Assembly (NCBI GenBank): GCA_050084985.1
Contig: JBITNC010000001.1
Coordinates: 15,686,001 to 15,750,000, forward strand
Length of the DNA: 64,000 nt
Origin: Nageia nagi
Taxonomy: Eukaryota; Pinophyta
Direction of reading: 5' to 3'
Part shown: positions 1 through 11,500 of the stretch, piece by piece
Position numbering within the stretch: position 1 is the first letter of the stretch
Layout: every line of letters starts with the position of its first letter
Position numbers and translations under genes: made by a program
The notes under the pieces: generated by a model
The model's database searches: none
What the model saw: only the letters and a program-made list of their open reading frames with translations
What the model was told of the DNA's origin: nothing

Positions 1-19
1 TAGTTGTTGGTTTGATGTG

Positions 20-400
20 TTAGCTGCTGCAGGTTTTAGGGATTGTTCAAGATTCTCAATCCAATCTTTCAATTCTGTTAGAGAGGACAGTTCTTCCTGA
101 AGTGCTGAACATCAAGAGAGAGAAGATGAGGGAATCCTTGAATCCAAATTCTTGATATGCAAAATCTGGTTTGTCAACTGAATCTGAAGCAACAAAATGA
201 GGGTCTGCTGAGTGGAGTTGGCGGTGAGGAGTGAGGCGACATGTTGTAGGAGAAGCTGATTCGATTTTTCAAGTTTCATAAGATGCCTACTATGTGAAAC
301 GTATCGAATTTGGAGTTTGGCTGACCTCCTTGCATTGGCACAGTGGCAAGTTCTGGATCAATCTACCAGGCGGGTAATCCATTTCTTTGATCCTGCAGTT
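20..400 (-). pseudogene. Coiled-coil coding remnant, unrecognised
   Basis: Read on the minus strand, one frame stays almost open across this stretch with only two or so stops. It gives a leucine- and glutamine-rich, heptad-like protein segment that includes ALQEELSSLTELKDWIENLE near its lower-coordinate end. No catalytic motif or zinc knuckle is visible and I do not recognise the family. It may be the end of a decayed retroelement gag-like protein or a pseudogene cut by the window edge. The low stop density is the only evidence, so confidence is low. Confidence 0.25.
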
Positions 401-479
401 CTTTTGGGTTTGTAAGCAAGGGAACAATGTAGGAAGTGATACTGTTATGGAAGTGGAGATAACCACTGTAATAGATCGA

Positions 480-1500
480 TGGAGAGGTGCAGTCCTCTGA
501 ATTTCTAGACTGGAGTTTGTGTGTTGGAAGGTGGGTGTCTAGGATGATGGAAAATCCAAGTGTTCAAATGCTGAAGGTAGAGAACCCATAGGGAAGAGGA
601 GGGTCGGGCGCTTGCTTTCAGGTGCATGCTTTTGCACTTGTCCCAAAAGGTGCAACCAAGATATAGAGCTTTCAAGTATGATGGAAATTGACTAAGTCCT
701 TTTCGTCCACCAAGGTTGATAGGCACATGCATTCCGGGACATGCTTTTCCACTCATTCAAAACCGTGCACCCATCATCCTGGCGCCACCATTTGATCTCA
801 CTACTAGCCAACCAGAGGGTGACATGTGGCAAGCTTGGAGACTATAAATATCAAGTCACCCCTTAATCATTTTCACCACTTCATTTCAAGTTTGCATTGA
901 GCTCCCCAGTCACACCATTTCAGGAACATGCTTGAGCTCTCATTCGAATCGGTGCGCCAGGGAGGAATAAAGGATCAAAGGCATGCATGTGCAACTAGTT
1001 AGCCATTTTTGACTAAGACATTTCACTTTTGAACATGAAAGTCTGAGGCGCTTGCTTTGTAGCACATGCTTAATCACTCATCCAAATCCATGCGCCCCTG
1101 TGTGAAGTGATGAATTGGCCTTCCAAGAAGAAATTGTGGCCTTGAAATTGACTAAGTGACCCAAGGATCTAGTCGCATGTTTTCTAAGCAGTGGAAAAGC
1201 ACACATCCAAAATTGTACGCCCTGGGGTCAGAGACTAAAATTGTTTAAGTGTGAGAAGCTAGGAGTTGAAAAGTCAAGAAGACAAGTGGCAGACATGCAT
1301 CATACCATGCATAGACCCTCCATGCATCTCCTATAAAAGAGGGCAGCCCTAATCCATTTCTGCAAGATGTTTTGCAACCCAGACCTGCACGTTTAGCCAT
1401 TTTCAACTGCACCCTTTGAAGCATCCAACTTGATACTTGGTCATTTCTGGGGCATTCCTAGCCATTTTAGTCCTTTTTTTGCAAAGTTTTTAGAATTCAA
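480..1500 (+). repeat. Family A copy 1, 5' region with two TATA modules
   Basis: This stretch is built of loosely repeated blocks with a recurring 'gcatgctt...catcc...gcgcc' pattern. Two blocks end in a TATA-like box followed by a short CA-rich stretch: TATAAATA at 843-850 and TATAAAAG at 1332-1339, about 490 bp apart. The second box lies ~170 bp upstream of the first ATG of the family A coding remnant at 1503. Similar blocks precede family A copy 2 and recur at 35900-36540. By analogy with LTR promoters this is probably the transcription control region of the repeat, but no LTR ends or target duplication could be fixed. Confidence 0.45.
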
Positions 1501-4500
1501 AGATGACTTCCAAAGTAAGACCGCCCCCATTAAAGGCCAAGAAAACCTAGGGGCAGCTTTTTGAAAGACATGATTGTCACCAGAGATCAGATGACAAGGC
1601 TCCTAAGGGAGAGCAAAATAGAATTTCAAGAAAGAGAAAGACCAAAGCTCCCTGAAGCCAAATTCAAGGAGATACGTCTTTGTTGGAAACACAGACTGGG
1701 GAAATGTTGACCCCATCCAGACCATAGGCTCCACTGCCTCCATCAACAAGGAAGATCTATTAGATGAACTCATCCACTCATGTGGATTGTTCAATGCCAC
1801 CATGATAGCTTTTGCAGTTTCGTTTCCTAACTTGTGCTACGAGGTAGCAAAGCGATGTAAATATGACAAGAGTCCTCCTGGACATAGAGGGAAATGTGAT
1901 CATGGACTTCTTCCCCAAAGGAATGAAGTAGCCTCTAGTTGGAAAAGATACGAGGAAGATTATACATTGGCCAATTCAGAAGAATCCCATGATTCCACTT
2001 CTCAGCTTGGGGACTACATCAGAACATGGCTTTATGAAGACTACCAGAACATCCAAGGCCAGAGATTGATCAACGCCTATAGGAAGGAATTCCTACCTAC
2101 AGTGGCCAAGTTGATCACTTTGTTTTCCAGGGTCACAGGTTAGGAGAATGACTCCAAGTATAGGAAGGAGTTCATTGGATTCATTGCGGTGATCAGCTTG
2201 GGGAGAGCTATTAGATGGAGCAGGGTAATCAGTGATGCCTTGGACCACCAGTTGACTTACTTCGACTCTTCTAGAAGATTTTACATGAACTCTTATCTTG
2301 TGTACCTGTTGTTGCATGGCAAGCTTAGATTAAGAGAGCTTGTGGATGAGAGATATTTGGGTTAGAAAGGCATTCCTATGTGGCGAATTTACCCAAAGTG
2401 GTGCTATCACAACATGCTTTAGCAATTCTATGAAAGGAATGAGTGTTGGGAGTACTCCATCTACAAAGACATTAACGGGAATCAGTGGTCAAGAGGATTT
2501 CTGATGTTGCCATTCAAGCCATCAGTGTACATGCAGATTTTAACCTACAGTATGCTGATCATACTTATATCAAAGTCTATGGCTTCGAAGAGCAACCCCT
2601 GCTCCTGCCTAGATATGCCAGTGACAGACGATTATTGTTTTTGAAGGAATGAGTGTGGAGAAAGAAGGATGCAACGATTAACTTGCCTATCTCAATCGCA
2701 AGTTATGTTTGCTAGATGTGGGTTGAGGCCAACAATATGAAGAAGGAGCTGCAATAGTACCTCTTCTTCAAGGAGATGGCAGCTAGGAATTATGATCCTA
2801 GAGGTGTGATTGCTCATTTGTACGGCACCGCATTCCAAAGACCAGTTGCCTATCAACATAAATCTTTAGGGAATGCGGAGAAGTACCGAAATGTGTGGGA
2901 TGAGGAGGAGATAGAAAGGATAGATGATCTTTTGAGCAAAAATAAGGCTCCCCTTTTGGTAGATAAGACATCTCAAAGACCTAGAATTGTGAAGGCAAGA
3001 CCCAAAGAGGTCTCACTAAGGATCAAAACGTCTCCTCCTTCTACAAGTGTTGTGCCTCCACAGAGCAAGACATCCTTGCTTCTCATCGAGAAAAGACAAG
3101 GAACTTCAAGGGAGCACACCTCAAGACCTAGCAAACGCAGTGCAGTCATGGCTAATTTGAGAGATGCTAGCTATCGCACTATCCCATTGAGCATGTTGGA
3201 GGAAGCCTTTGCCGATGATTCACCCACTGAAGAAGTCCCTTCTAGACCCACTTGTCCTCCTGGATGTAGGGAGAAAGTTCCCCGTTGCAACCAAGTTCCA
3301 GTTCTTCCGAACATTCCACTTCTTCCGATGAAGAAAATGATGAGGAACCCAGTCGTACAGTAGACAAAGAAGAGACAGAGTGCAAGAGAAGTGATGAGGA
3401 GAGCCATGGTGAAGAGGAAGAAGAAGAAGATGATGATGATAATGCTGCTGATGAGCAGTACCCCAAACAAGATAACATAGGTGTAGGTGCTTCTGCACTT
3501 GATGAGACAGAGATTGAAACTCTCCTAGATGACGATGAGATTGTAGACGTTGGGACCTATGATGATGAGGTCTAGATTGTCAAAGTAAAGTGTGCCAAAG
3601 AGGTGCGCGCCTCCAAGCTCTTTCCTGTCGAACATAGAAAGAGGTTACACTCATCTTCCTAGAAGCCCTCTGTGAAGAGGACCAGCCATGAAAGATCTCC
3701 TTACCCACGAAAGAAAGGCATATCAATTGGTGGCAATGGCGGAGATGAAGAAGACGAAGGGCAGATTGAAGAACAAAAGAAGAGAAAGCATGATGAACAC
3801 TAGGGTAAGGAAGTTGCCCTTTTCCAGAGTACTCTGACCAAGGAAGTCTGAAGCTTAGCAAAGGTCAATTGTTGGTGCAGAGGCTCCCTCCCCAGCCAAC
3901 AACCAAACATCTGGACCTTGACCTGGATGTACAAGTATGGCTCATGATAAGGAGATAGATCAGGACTTGAAATCTGAGGATGAAGAAGAGGAGCTCTCCG
4001 ATGGTGAGAAAGTTAGTAGGGTTGATACATTCGTCTCCACCACCCGGAAAGAAATTTCCATCAGTCACTATTATTCAAAGGAGAAACAACCTCAGAGGCC
4101 AAAGGACTGCATGATTGAGACGTTCAAGATGCTTGTGAAGTTGGGATTGACAACCCGCAAACACAGTGATCCAGAATGCTGTAGTCATGGAATAGGAAGG
4201 CTATGAAGCCAAAAAAGAGGTGAAAAGGTTGAAGAAGGAACTCACAGCCAGCAGGAAGATTATCAAGGAGTTCCAAACCATCAACACCACCCCAGTCGAC
4301 TTGAAGAAGCAAACCTCATTCCATGAAGGATGGGAGTTGATGAAGGAGCAATTGAAGAGGCAAATGATGGAAACTATTGAGAAGTTGTCTTCTCAAATAT
4401 ACGGCCTCTTCGAGGAAGTTGTCGAATTCCAAGAACTCAAGTACCAAATTACAACACACCTCAAGAAGTTGGATGGTTACCTCCCTAATATCACCCATCT

Positions 4501-4990
4501 ACAACAAATTTTCACTGACAAGCCCGAGAAATTGGTCTATTGCCACAAATTCATGTATCAACATGACTAGCTGAAGCATGCACTTGAGAAGCGCAATGCC
4601 GTTTTGAAGGTAAGAATCCCCTTGAGGAAGAGGTTGAGGAGCAAATGAGAAGATATGTATACCAGCTCAAATTCCAGGGGGGAGGATAACAACGTGCGGA
4701 AAAAGGAGGTAGTATTGGTAGAGGCCCAAAATTTGATACAGGATCATCTAGACGTCGATGACCTTAGTTTGCTGAGAGCAGGGTATCCCATCATGCATGA
4801 AAGACAAATGGTCGTCTGGAAATACCATATGCAAGCTACATCTAGGCAAATTGGGGACTATTTTCGGTAGAACGACAACGCCGTTGGCATGATCTCTAGG
4901 GGTGTGCGAAAAATTGTGACGTTCTTGTAGGAGACCATTGAGTCGTACGGTATCACCAGCAAGGAGTGGAACTCCGCTGGTATGGGATCA
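1500..4990 (+). pseudogene. Family A protein remnant, copy 1
   Basis: A decayed coding region of unknown family, broken by many stops and frame changes. Its order matches a second copy at 14830-19260. (1) A globular part at 2090-2900 with conserved pieces such as FIGFIAVI, RRFYMN, YLLLHGK, KKDATINLPISI and VAYQHKSLGN. (2) A very acidic Ser/Glu/Asp stretch at 3280-3570. (3) A basic patch near 3770-3800. (4) A segment containing TFVSTTRKE and a following YSKEK at 4028-4085. (5) A predicted coiled coil at 4220-4570. (6) A C-terminal motif around 4760-4865 with MVVWKYHMQATSRQIG. I recognise no retroviral or transposase catalytic motif. It could be a Gag-like or additional protein of a large retroelement. 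That the copies are homologous is seen directly; the function is unknown. Confidence 0.6.
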
Positions 4991-6180
4991 GGTTTGGCCT
5001 AGGTCTGATCCACTCGCAGATTCTATCTGTGATAATCTTTTCTTTGTTTAATGCATATTAAATGAGGGTGGTTGTTGTTACACTTAGACTTTATTTGATC
5101 AGACTGGTGTAGGGATGAGGTTTTGCTCACACCAAATTAGATCTATTAGACTCTTTAATGGTTTTGACCGTTGTAGGGATGAGGTTTTGCTCCTGTCGGA
5201 TCAGAATCTTAACATTTATTGCATATCGAATTTTCTTTTGCATAGTTTAGAGGTAGATTAAATGCATTTTGGTTGTGGCATTTATATTTTGTCAGTTTTT
5301 AAGTGCCACTTGCATTGTTTCTTGTGAACAATCAGATTTTGTATCGATATGTGTGTTGCATGTGTGCACACCATATCAGATTTGATGTCTTTAAGGCAAC
5401 ACTTTTGGTGGTGTATTTATACCCCAATAGGGCCATTTAGAAGGAGATTTTGGCATATGATTGCATGTACGAGATTTTCTGCATACTATTGAATTGCACA
5501 AGGATTTGCAGCATAAGGGATTCTTTGCATATCATGGATGTACATTGTCATATATACGTTTCATTTTGAATATCATATTGAGAGTACTGCAATCAAGAAA
5601 GGAATGCCTCTATTCATACTATAGAATATCATTGTGAGTTTATTTCTTTCTGGAATAGTGTCATAAAGTTAATACTATGAAGATTATCGTTTGTGGGATC
5701 ATGCATGTTACTTTGGTTTGAATAGTTTTCCTCTTGAAACTGCATATTGAATATTTGTTGAAGTGGTTTAAGCTATTCATTGCATTGTTTGCACGTAAGT
5801 GTATGTATTTTGGGGCGTATAACTTGTCTCTATGTCATTCAGTTAGACCTGTGTATTCATGCCCTCACTTCATTTACCCCCGTTCCATTGAGTCTTCCAC
5901 CAAGACCCTACAACTTTCTGCTCTCGTTTGGTAGCAATTTGAGCGCATATTGCTATTTGCTGCCCAACTTGATTAGTGAATACACTTTCCTTAATGAATT
6001 CAAAGATGACTTGCCGAAACACTGAATCACTGGTGATATCTTCATAAGTTCATTTTTTATATTCTTGTTTATCTATCCCTACGTTTGTGATCTTTCTTCG
6101 CTTTCGTTCACACTTCCAATATTTCCTCATTGTGGAAAATGAATTTCGATGATGTATTTCCCTTGTACATGATTAACAAC
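4990..6180 (+). repeat. Family A copy 1, 3' region
   Basis: Non-coding sequence downstream of the family A remnant. It contains two copies of a 'tgtagggatgaggttttgct' block, starting at 5108 and 5172. The same order of blocks ('gactttattt', 'gatgaggttttgct', 'ggcaacact', 'gggcca/gggtca') recurs at 24540-24860 behind the copy 3 fragment, so it belongs to the repeat. No long open frame is convincing here. Confidence 0.45.
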
Positions 6181-6289
6181 ATGCATCTTTGACTACTGTG
6201 CCCTAGACCATATTCCATGTGAGTGCTTGGGGTAACCAGTCCTTTCAGCGGAAACAATTAATGCTATTTCCTCCAAGTCTTGTGCATGT

Positions 6290-6700
6290 TTTGGGTGAGG
6301 AAAGAAAAACATACCAACACAATGCATGCATGGGTGTCTAGGAGCCATCATGGGCCAACGTGGGGGTCTAGGTTTCTCCCCAAGGCTGGCGCATGTGTAT
6401 AAGTGATCCCCAATCCAACGTTGGGGCAAATCCATGCTCTAATGTCTTCTAGGTGCCAAAAAGGACTTGGGATTCCCACAATCATCTTTAGGATCTCCAA
6501 GTGTGTTAAATGACAAATAAAATAACCTATCCTAGCTTGGGAGGAAAACCTCCCTCATGGGGCTCACAAGTGGGTCCAATGGACCTTTATAATTCTTTCC
6601 CAAGGAATTAACAATAATTTTGTGAGAAAGTAAATATTTACAAAAAGGGAATCCTTAAGATTCCAAAATTAATTAATTTTTACAAAAAGGGGATGTTACA
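6290..6700 (-). repeat. Truncated family B-like LTR
   Basis: Contains the signature blocks of the family B LTRs found elsewhere in the window: 'ccaacgtgggggtc', 'ccaatccaacgttgggg', 'cttgggattcccacaatc', 'gaggaaaacctccct' and a terminal 'ggggatgttaca' ending at 6700. The other LTR end and a target duplication are not visible, so it is probably truncated at its low-coordinate side. No coding sequence is present. Confidence 0.5.
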
Positions 6701-7440
6701 AACCCTACCATCACCCCTTCTCTCTATGCAACATATTGTTAAAAGAAGAATGTTAGTTGTGAAAATCAAAATGGCAAGCCATGATATGGAACAAATTAAA
6801 TGTAAGAACAAATTTCAGTCACCAAGAATTATATAGATAGATTGAGATAAGGACCACAAAAAGTTGACAATGAAAATCCAAACCTTGCAATGAGTAAACT
6901 AATTGGTTGGTATTTGATTTCATAAAGTTGAATATTCTTTTGGATTTCTTTTTCCATGGAGTACAAGAGGGGGATCATTTGATCAACTACTTTGGTTATC
7001 TTACTCCATATTTTATGAGGTTGTGTTGACTAGACAACAACCTTCCTAATTTTGCAAAATTTTGGTACCCTCCATCAGAAGATGAGAAGATTGAGCATGA
7101 TTTGGGATGCAAGGAGTTTGCTTCTATGAACACAGTTGTAGATATAGCAACCAGATAGCCTGAAGTGCAACTTTAAATGTACAACCCAAAGAGGTCCAGA
7201 GAATCATGAAGATTAATCTAGGAAAGGATACTTGCTTACAACATATGAAAGAATGCTTTCTAGATACTTTTAATCAGGGATTGTAGAATACCAAAGCATT
7301 CAAAGATCAAAAACCAAGAAACCATGGGATGCCTAATGAAAAATGATCACACTTTCAAAATTGAACAAAATTCACTAAGTATGGAAGCTCAAAACAGTGG
7401 TCGCATGGTTGGGCAAAGATACATTTTCAACTATTGAGAA
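6701..7440. other. AT-rich stretch with no recognised gene
   Basis: I see no convincing coding frame, RNA gene or repeat structure here. It joins the truncated LTR to the 5' repeat modules of family A copy 2. Confidence 0.4.
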
Positions 7441-7834
7441 TGGTGCGATCGTGCATCCAATACCTTTCATCATCCCCCCCAGGTGGCTGTTTGCATGAGA
7501 GGCATGTGGCACTAGTTTGGTCTATAAATATCTTGGGTTTCTATAAAGTTTTGAAAATTTTGGCCAAGTCCCTAGCCTTTTTAGCTTGGTTGCATGCCCC
7601 CTAGAAGATACATTCCTATCATTTCAAAAGGGTGCGATTGGCAGTAAAATGGTTTCTAGCAAGCTTCGAGCTAAAAATTGGCTAAGTATGGGACGAATTC
7701 CTCCCTCTAAGATTGGTCGCACATTACACAACAGATAGAATTGTAACATTCAAAAGAGGTGCGACCACCCTCTCTTATGCATTGCATAGACTTAGATGGA
7801 CACTTGGCATTTGTTGAAAATGTTGACATGTTAT
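7440..7834 (+). repeat. Family A copy 2, 5' modules (left part)
   Basis: Carries the 'ggtgcgatcg', 'ttcaaaagggtgcga' and 'gtcgcac' blocks and a TATAAATA at 7523-7530, the same pattern as 13240-14660. The copia insertion at 7835-13239 splits this region: the last five bases before it (GTTAT) are repeated at 13240-13244. Confidence 0.5.
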
Positions 7835-8533
7835 TGTTAGGATTTAAAGAGTTCATATAACCAAGAGCATTCACAATTTAGATTGTATTTGGCAAAGAAG
7901 AAACAACATTAAGCATACTACTGAAAATAAACATCCATAAACATCAATCACACAAGAGAGACACAAGAGATAACGTGGTTCATCCAGTGTAGGCTACATC
8001 CACGGAGAAGCTTTCAACTCTTTTCCATTCAAGTCCTCCAAGCAATACACCAGCAGCATAACCTTGCTACAACCTTCACTTTGGAGTTACAACAAAGCCT
8101 CACTACAATCTCTCTCTCAACAATTACAATCAACCTCACAAGTGCTATCAAATTACAGTCACTCACACACTATCACACCACATCATACATGCCTCAACTC
8201 AAACGCTTATTTATAGGTACAAACTAACCCAACTTAAACCCAAGTTGGATCAGGAACGTCGTTAGGGAACCCCCAACCCTTCTGTAACTACAAAACCAGC
8301 TGTCATGACACCTAGGCAACTGAAAACTGATGAGAAACGAGAAAGTAACTGTTCTCTATTTCTTAGCTGGTGCCCTGCAGATCGGTTAGCAATAACAGGC
8401 CGGTTTCCTTCAGATCGACTGGGCCTAGCCGGTTGGTCGGCTGTCTGATCGGTTGGCCAGCTGGCTGTCTGGCTGGTTGGCTAGTTCTGTCTAGCCGGCT
8501 GGCCGGCTGGTCGCAGTCTCCACATTTTTAACA
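7835..8533 (-). repeat. Copia 3' LTR
   Basis: 699 bp, identical to the 5' LTR as far as I can compare by eye. In element sense it begins TGTTAAAAATG and ends CTAACA. The element-sense start carries a GC-rich block of short repeats based on CCAGCCGGCC/CCAACCG (about 8390-8515), unlike the AT-rich surroundings. Its TATA-like box TATAAATA (minus strand) is at about 8208-8215. Confidence 0.96.
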
Positions 8534-8545
8534 ATCTCCCACTTG
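8534..8545 (-). other. Copia polypurine tract
   Basis: Read on the minus strand, AAGTGGGAGAT abuts the 3' LTR. This is the usual polypurine tract position and composition for priming plus-strand DNA synthesis in plant copia elements. Confidence 0.85.
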
Positions 8546-8593
8546 GAGACTTCTTCCTCTGCAACAAGGGTGAAAAGCTCCTCATCTTGGCCT

Positions 8594-11500
8594 TTACTCC
8601 TTAAGACCAATCCAAGTTGAGCAAGAGCCCAACTTCTCCTTTGTAACAACTTTCGTGAACATGTCCGCAGGATTTTGTGACATGTGAATCTTCCCCAAAC
8701 TGACTGAACCATCATCCAACGCTGACCTGATGAAGTGGTACCTCAATTTGATGTGTTTGGTTCTCGAATGGTAGGCTGAGTTCTTTGCAAGATGGATAGC
8801 ACTCTGGCTATCGCTCCATAGCTTCGTATCCTCCTGCACCTTTCCCAGTTCCTCCATCAGTCTCTTCAACCAAATCAATTCTTTACTCGCCTCCGTGATC
8901 GCCACGTACTCTGCCTCAGTAGTGGAGAGAGCCACAACCTGTTGGAGTTTTGAAATCCAACTAACCGCTGTACCTCCAATGGTAAACACATAACCTGTAG
9001 TGCTTCTCCCACCATCTATATCACCTGCCATGTCAGAATCAACATAACCTTGCAGACAAGAGTTAGATCCACCAAAACATAAAGAGTAATGAGAAGTACC
9101 CCTTAAATACCTAAGGATCCATTTAACTGCTTCCCAATGCCCTTTTCCTGGATTATTCATAAATCTACTAACCACTCCCACTGCTTGTGCTATATCTGGT
9201 CTAGTACATACCATTGCATACATTAAACTCCCAACCGCTGAAGCATAAGGAACCTTAGTCATGTACTCCTTTTCCTTATCTATCTTAGGACATAAATGTT
9301 TGGTGAGTTTAAAATGTTTTGCCAATGGTAAAGTTACAGATTTTGCATTATTCATATTGAACCGTTTAAGAACCTTTTCAATATAGTCTTCTTGACTTAG
9401 TCTTAGTGAGTGGTTTTGTTTATCTCTTGTTATTTTCATTCCAAGAATTTGATTAGCTTCACCCAAATCTTTCATTTCAAAAGTTTTAGCCAACTTTTCC
9501 TTAAGATCAACAATATCCTGCATACTAGGTCCTGCTATCAACATGTCATCCACATATAAAAGCAAGATTACATAGTTGCCATTTGTTGTTCTTTTTATAT
9601 ACACACAATGATCAGATTGACATCTTACAAATTCATTTGTTACCATGAAAGTGTCAAACTTATGATACCATTGCCTGGGTGCTTGTTTTAAGCCATACAA
9701 ACTCTTTTCCAATTTACATACATACCCTTCTTTACCTTTGACTTCAAAACCTTCGGGTTGATGCATATAAATATCCTCCTCCAAATCCCCATGAAGGAAA
9801 GCTGTCTTTACATCCAGTTGTTCAAGAAACAAATTTTCAGTAGCAACAAGACTCAATATTGCTCTAATCGAGGTCATTTTAACAACTGGAGAAAAGATCT
9901 CATCATAATCAATACCTTTTTTCTGTTCGAAACCTTTTACCACAAGTCTCGCCTTGTACCTTTGTCGCCCATCTGCATCCTCCTTTATCCTGTACACCCA
10001 TTTGTTAGTAAGAGCCCTCTTACCCTCTGGAAGCTCAACCAAACTCCAAGTCTGATTCTTAAGTAAGGAGTCCATCTCCTCCTTCATAGCATGCTCCCAC
10101 TTAATCTGTGTACCACCCTGCATCGCTTCATCAAAACATTCAGGTTCACCACCATCAGTATAAAGAATATGATAAAGAGCAGGAGAATATCGTTCAGGAG
10201 GATTTCTAATCCTTGTGGACCTTCTAAGTGACAAAGTTTGAGGTGTTTGTGGTGGAGGTACATTATTATCATCAGGATCCTTATATTGATCAACATCTTC
10301 TAGAGATACAAACTTGGGTTCCTCAACCTTTTGCAACCTGTCTTTATACATGCTATTCTCATTGAATACAACATCTCTACTTCTAATGATTTTATGGTTA
10401 TCAACATCCCATAACCTATATCCCAAATCATTAACACCATATCCAATAAGATAGCATTTTTGTGATTTTGCATCAAGTTTATTTCTATTCTCTTTATCAA
10501 CATGTGCAAAAGCCTCACAACCAAAGACTCTCAAGAATGAGTAATTCACCTTTTTACCTGTCCACATTTCCTCTGGAATGCCTCCATCTAAAGCCATAGA
10601 TGGACCCCTGTTAATCAAGTAAACAGCAGTGTCAATAGCATCAGCCCAAAGATTTAAAGGAAACCCAGCATGTATCCTCATACTTCTAGCCCTTTCCAAG
10701 ATAGTCCTATTCATTCTCTCTGCAACCCCATTTTCCTGTGGAGTTCTAGGAACCACCTTAATCCTTCTAATGCCATTGTGTGAACAAAATGAATCAAACT
10801 CATTATTGCAAAATTCTCCACCATTATCTGACTTAAGACATTTTAACTTAGAATTAGTTTCATTCTCAACCAATGCCTTCCACCTCTTAAAAGTTTCAAA
10901 CACATCAGATTTCTTTTTAAGACAAAATACCCATGTCTTCCTGGTACAATCATCAATAAAAGTGACAAAATAAGATGAGCCCCCAAGTGAACAAACCTGT
11001 GCAGGACCCCACACATCTGTATGAACAAGCTCTAATTTGTGACTCTTCCTTTCATTGCCAACTTTAAGAAATCTAACTTTCTTTTGTTTACCATACACAC
11101 AATCTTCACAAAATCCTAAATCAATTTCTTTTAGATTTGGAAGTGAACCATTAGTGTGTAACATTTTCATTCCTTTTTCACTCATATGTCCAAGTCTATT
11201 ATGCCATAGTGATGTATCATTACCAAAGGAAACAAGATTCAATGAATAATCAAAGACATTTGTGAGTAAATAAAGAGACCCCACCAAATTTCCCTTTGCA
11301 AATACCATTGAACCTTTAGAAACTTTCCAATTACCATCCCCGAATGTCATCACATAGCCCTCCTTATCCAATTTACTTATTGATATGAGATTCCTTTTAA
11401 GATCCGGAATGTGTCTTGCTTCATTAAGAGTCCATTGTGTTCCATTAGGTAATTTCATTGTTATATTGCCCATACCAACAATTTTACATGGATGTTCATT

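Noticed and set aside
3171-3498. Minus-strand open frames rich in Ser, Leu and His
   Set aside because: They are the reverse complement of the plus-strand GAA/GAT acidic run of family A copy 1 and reflect that low complexity only.
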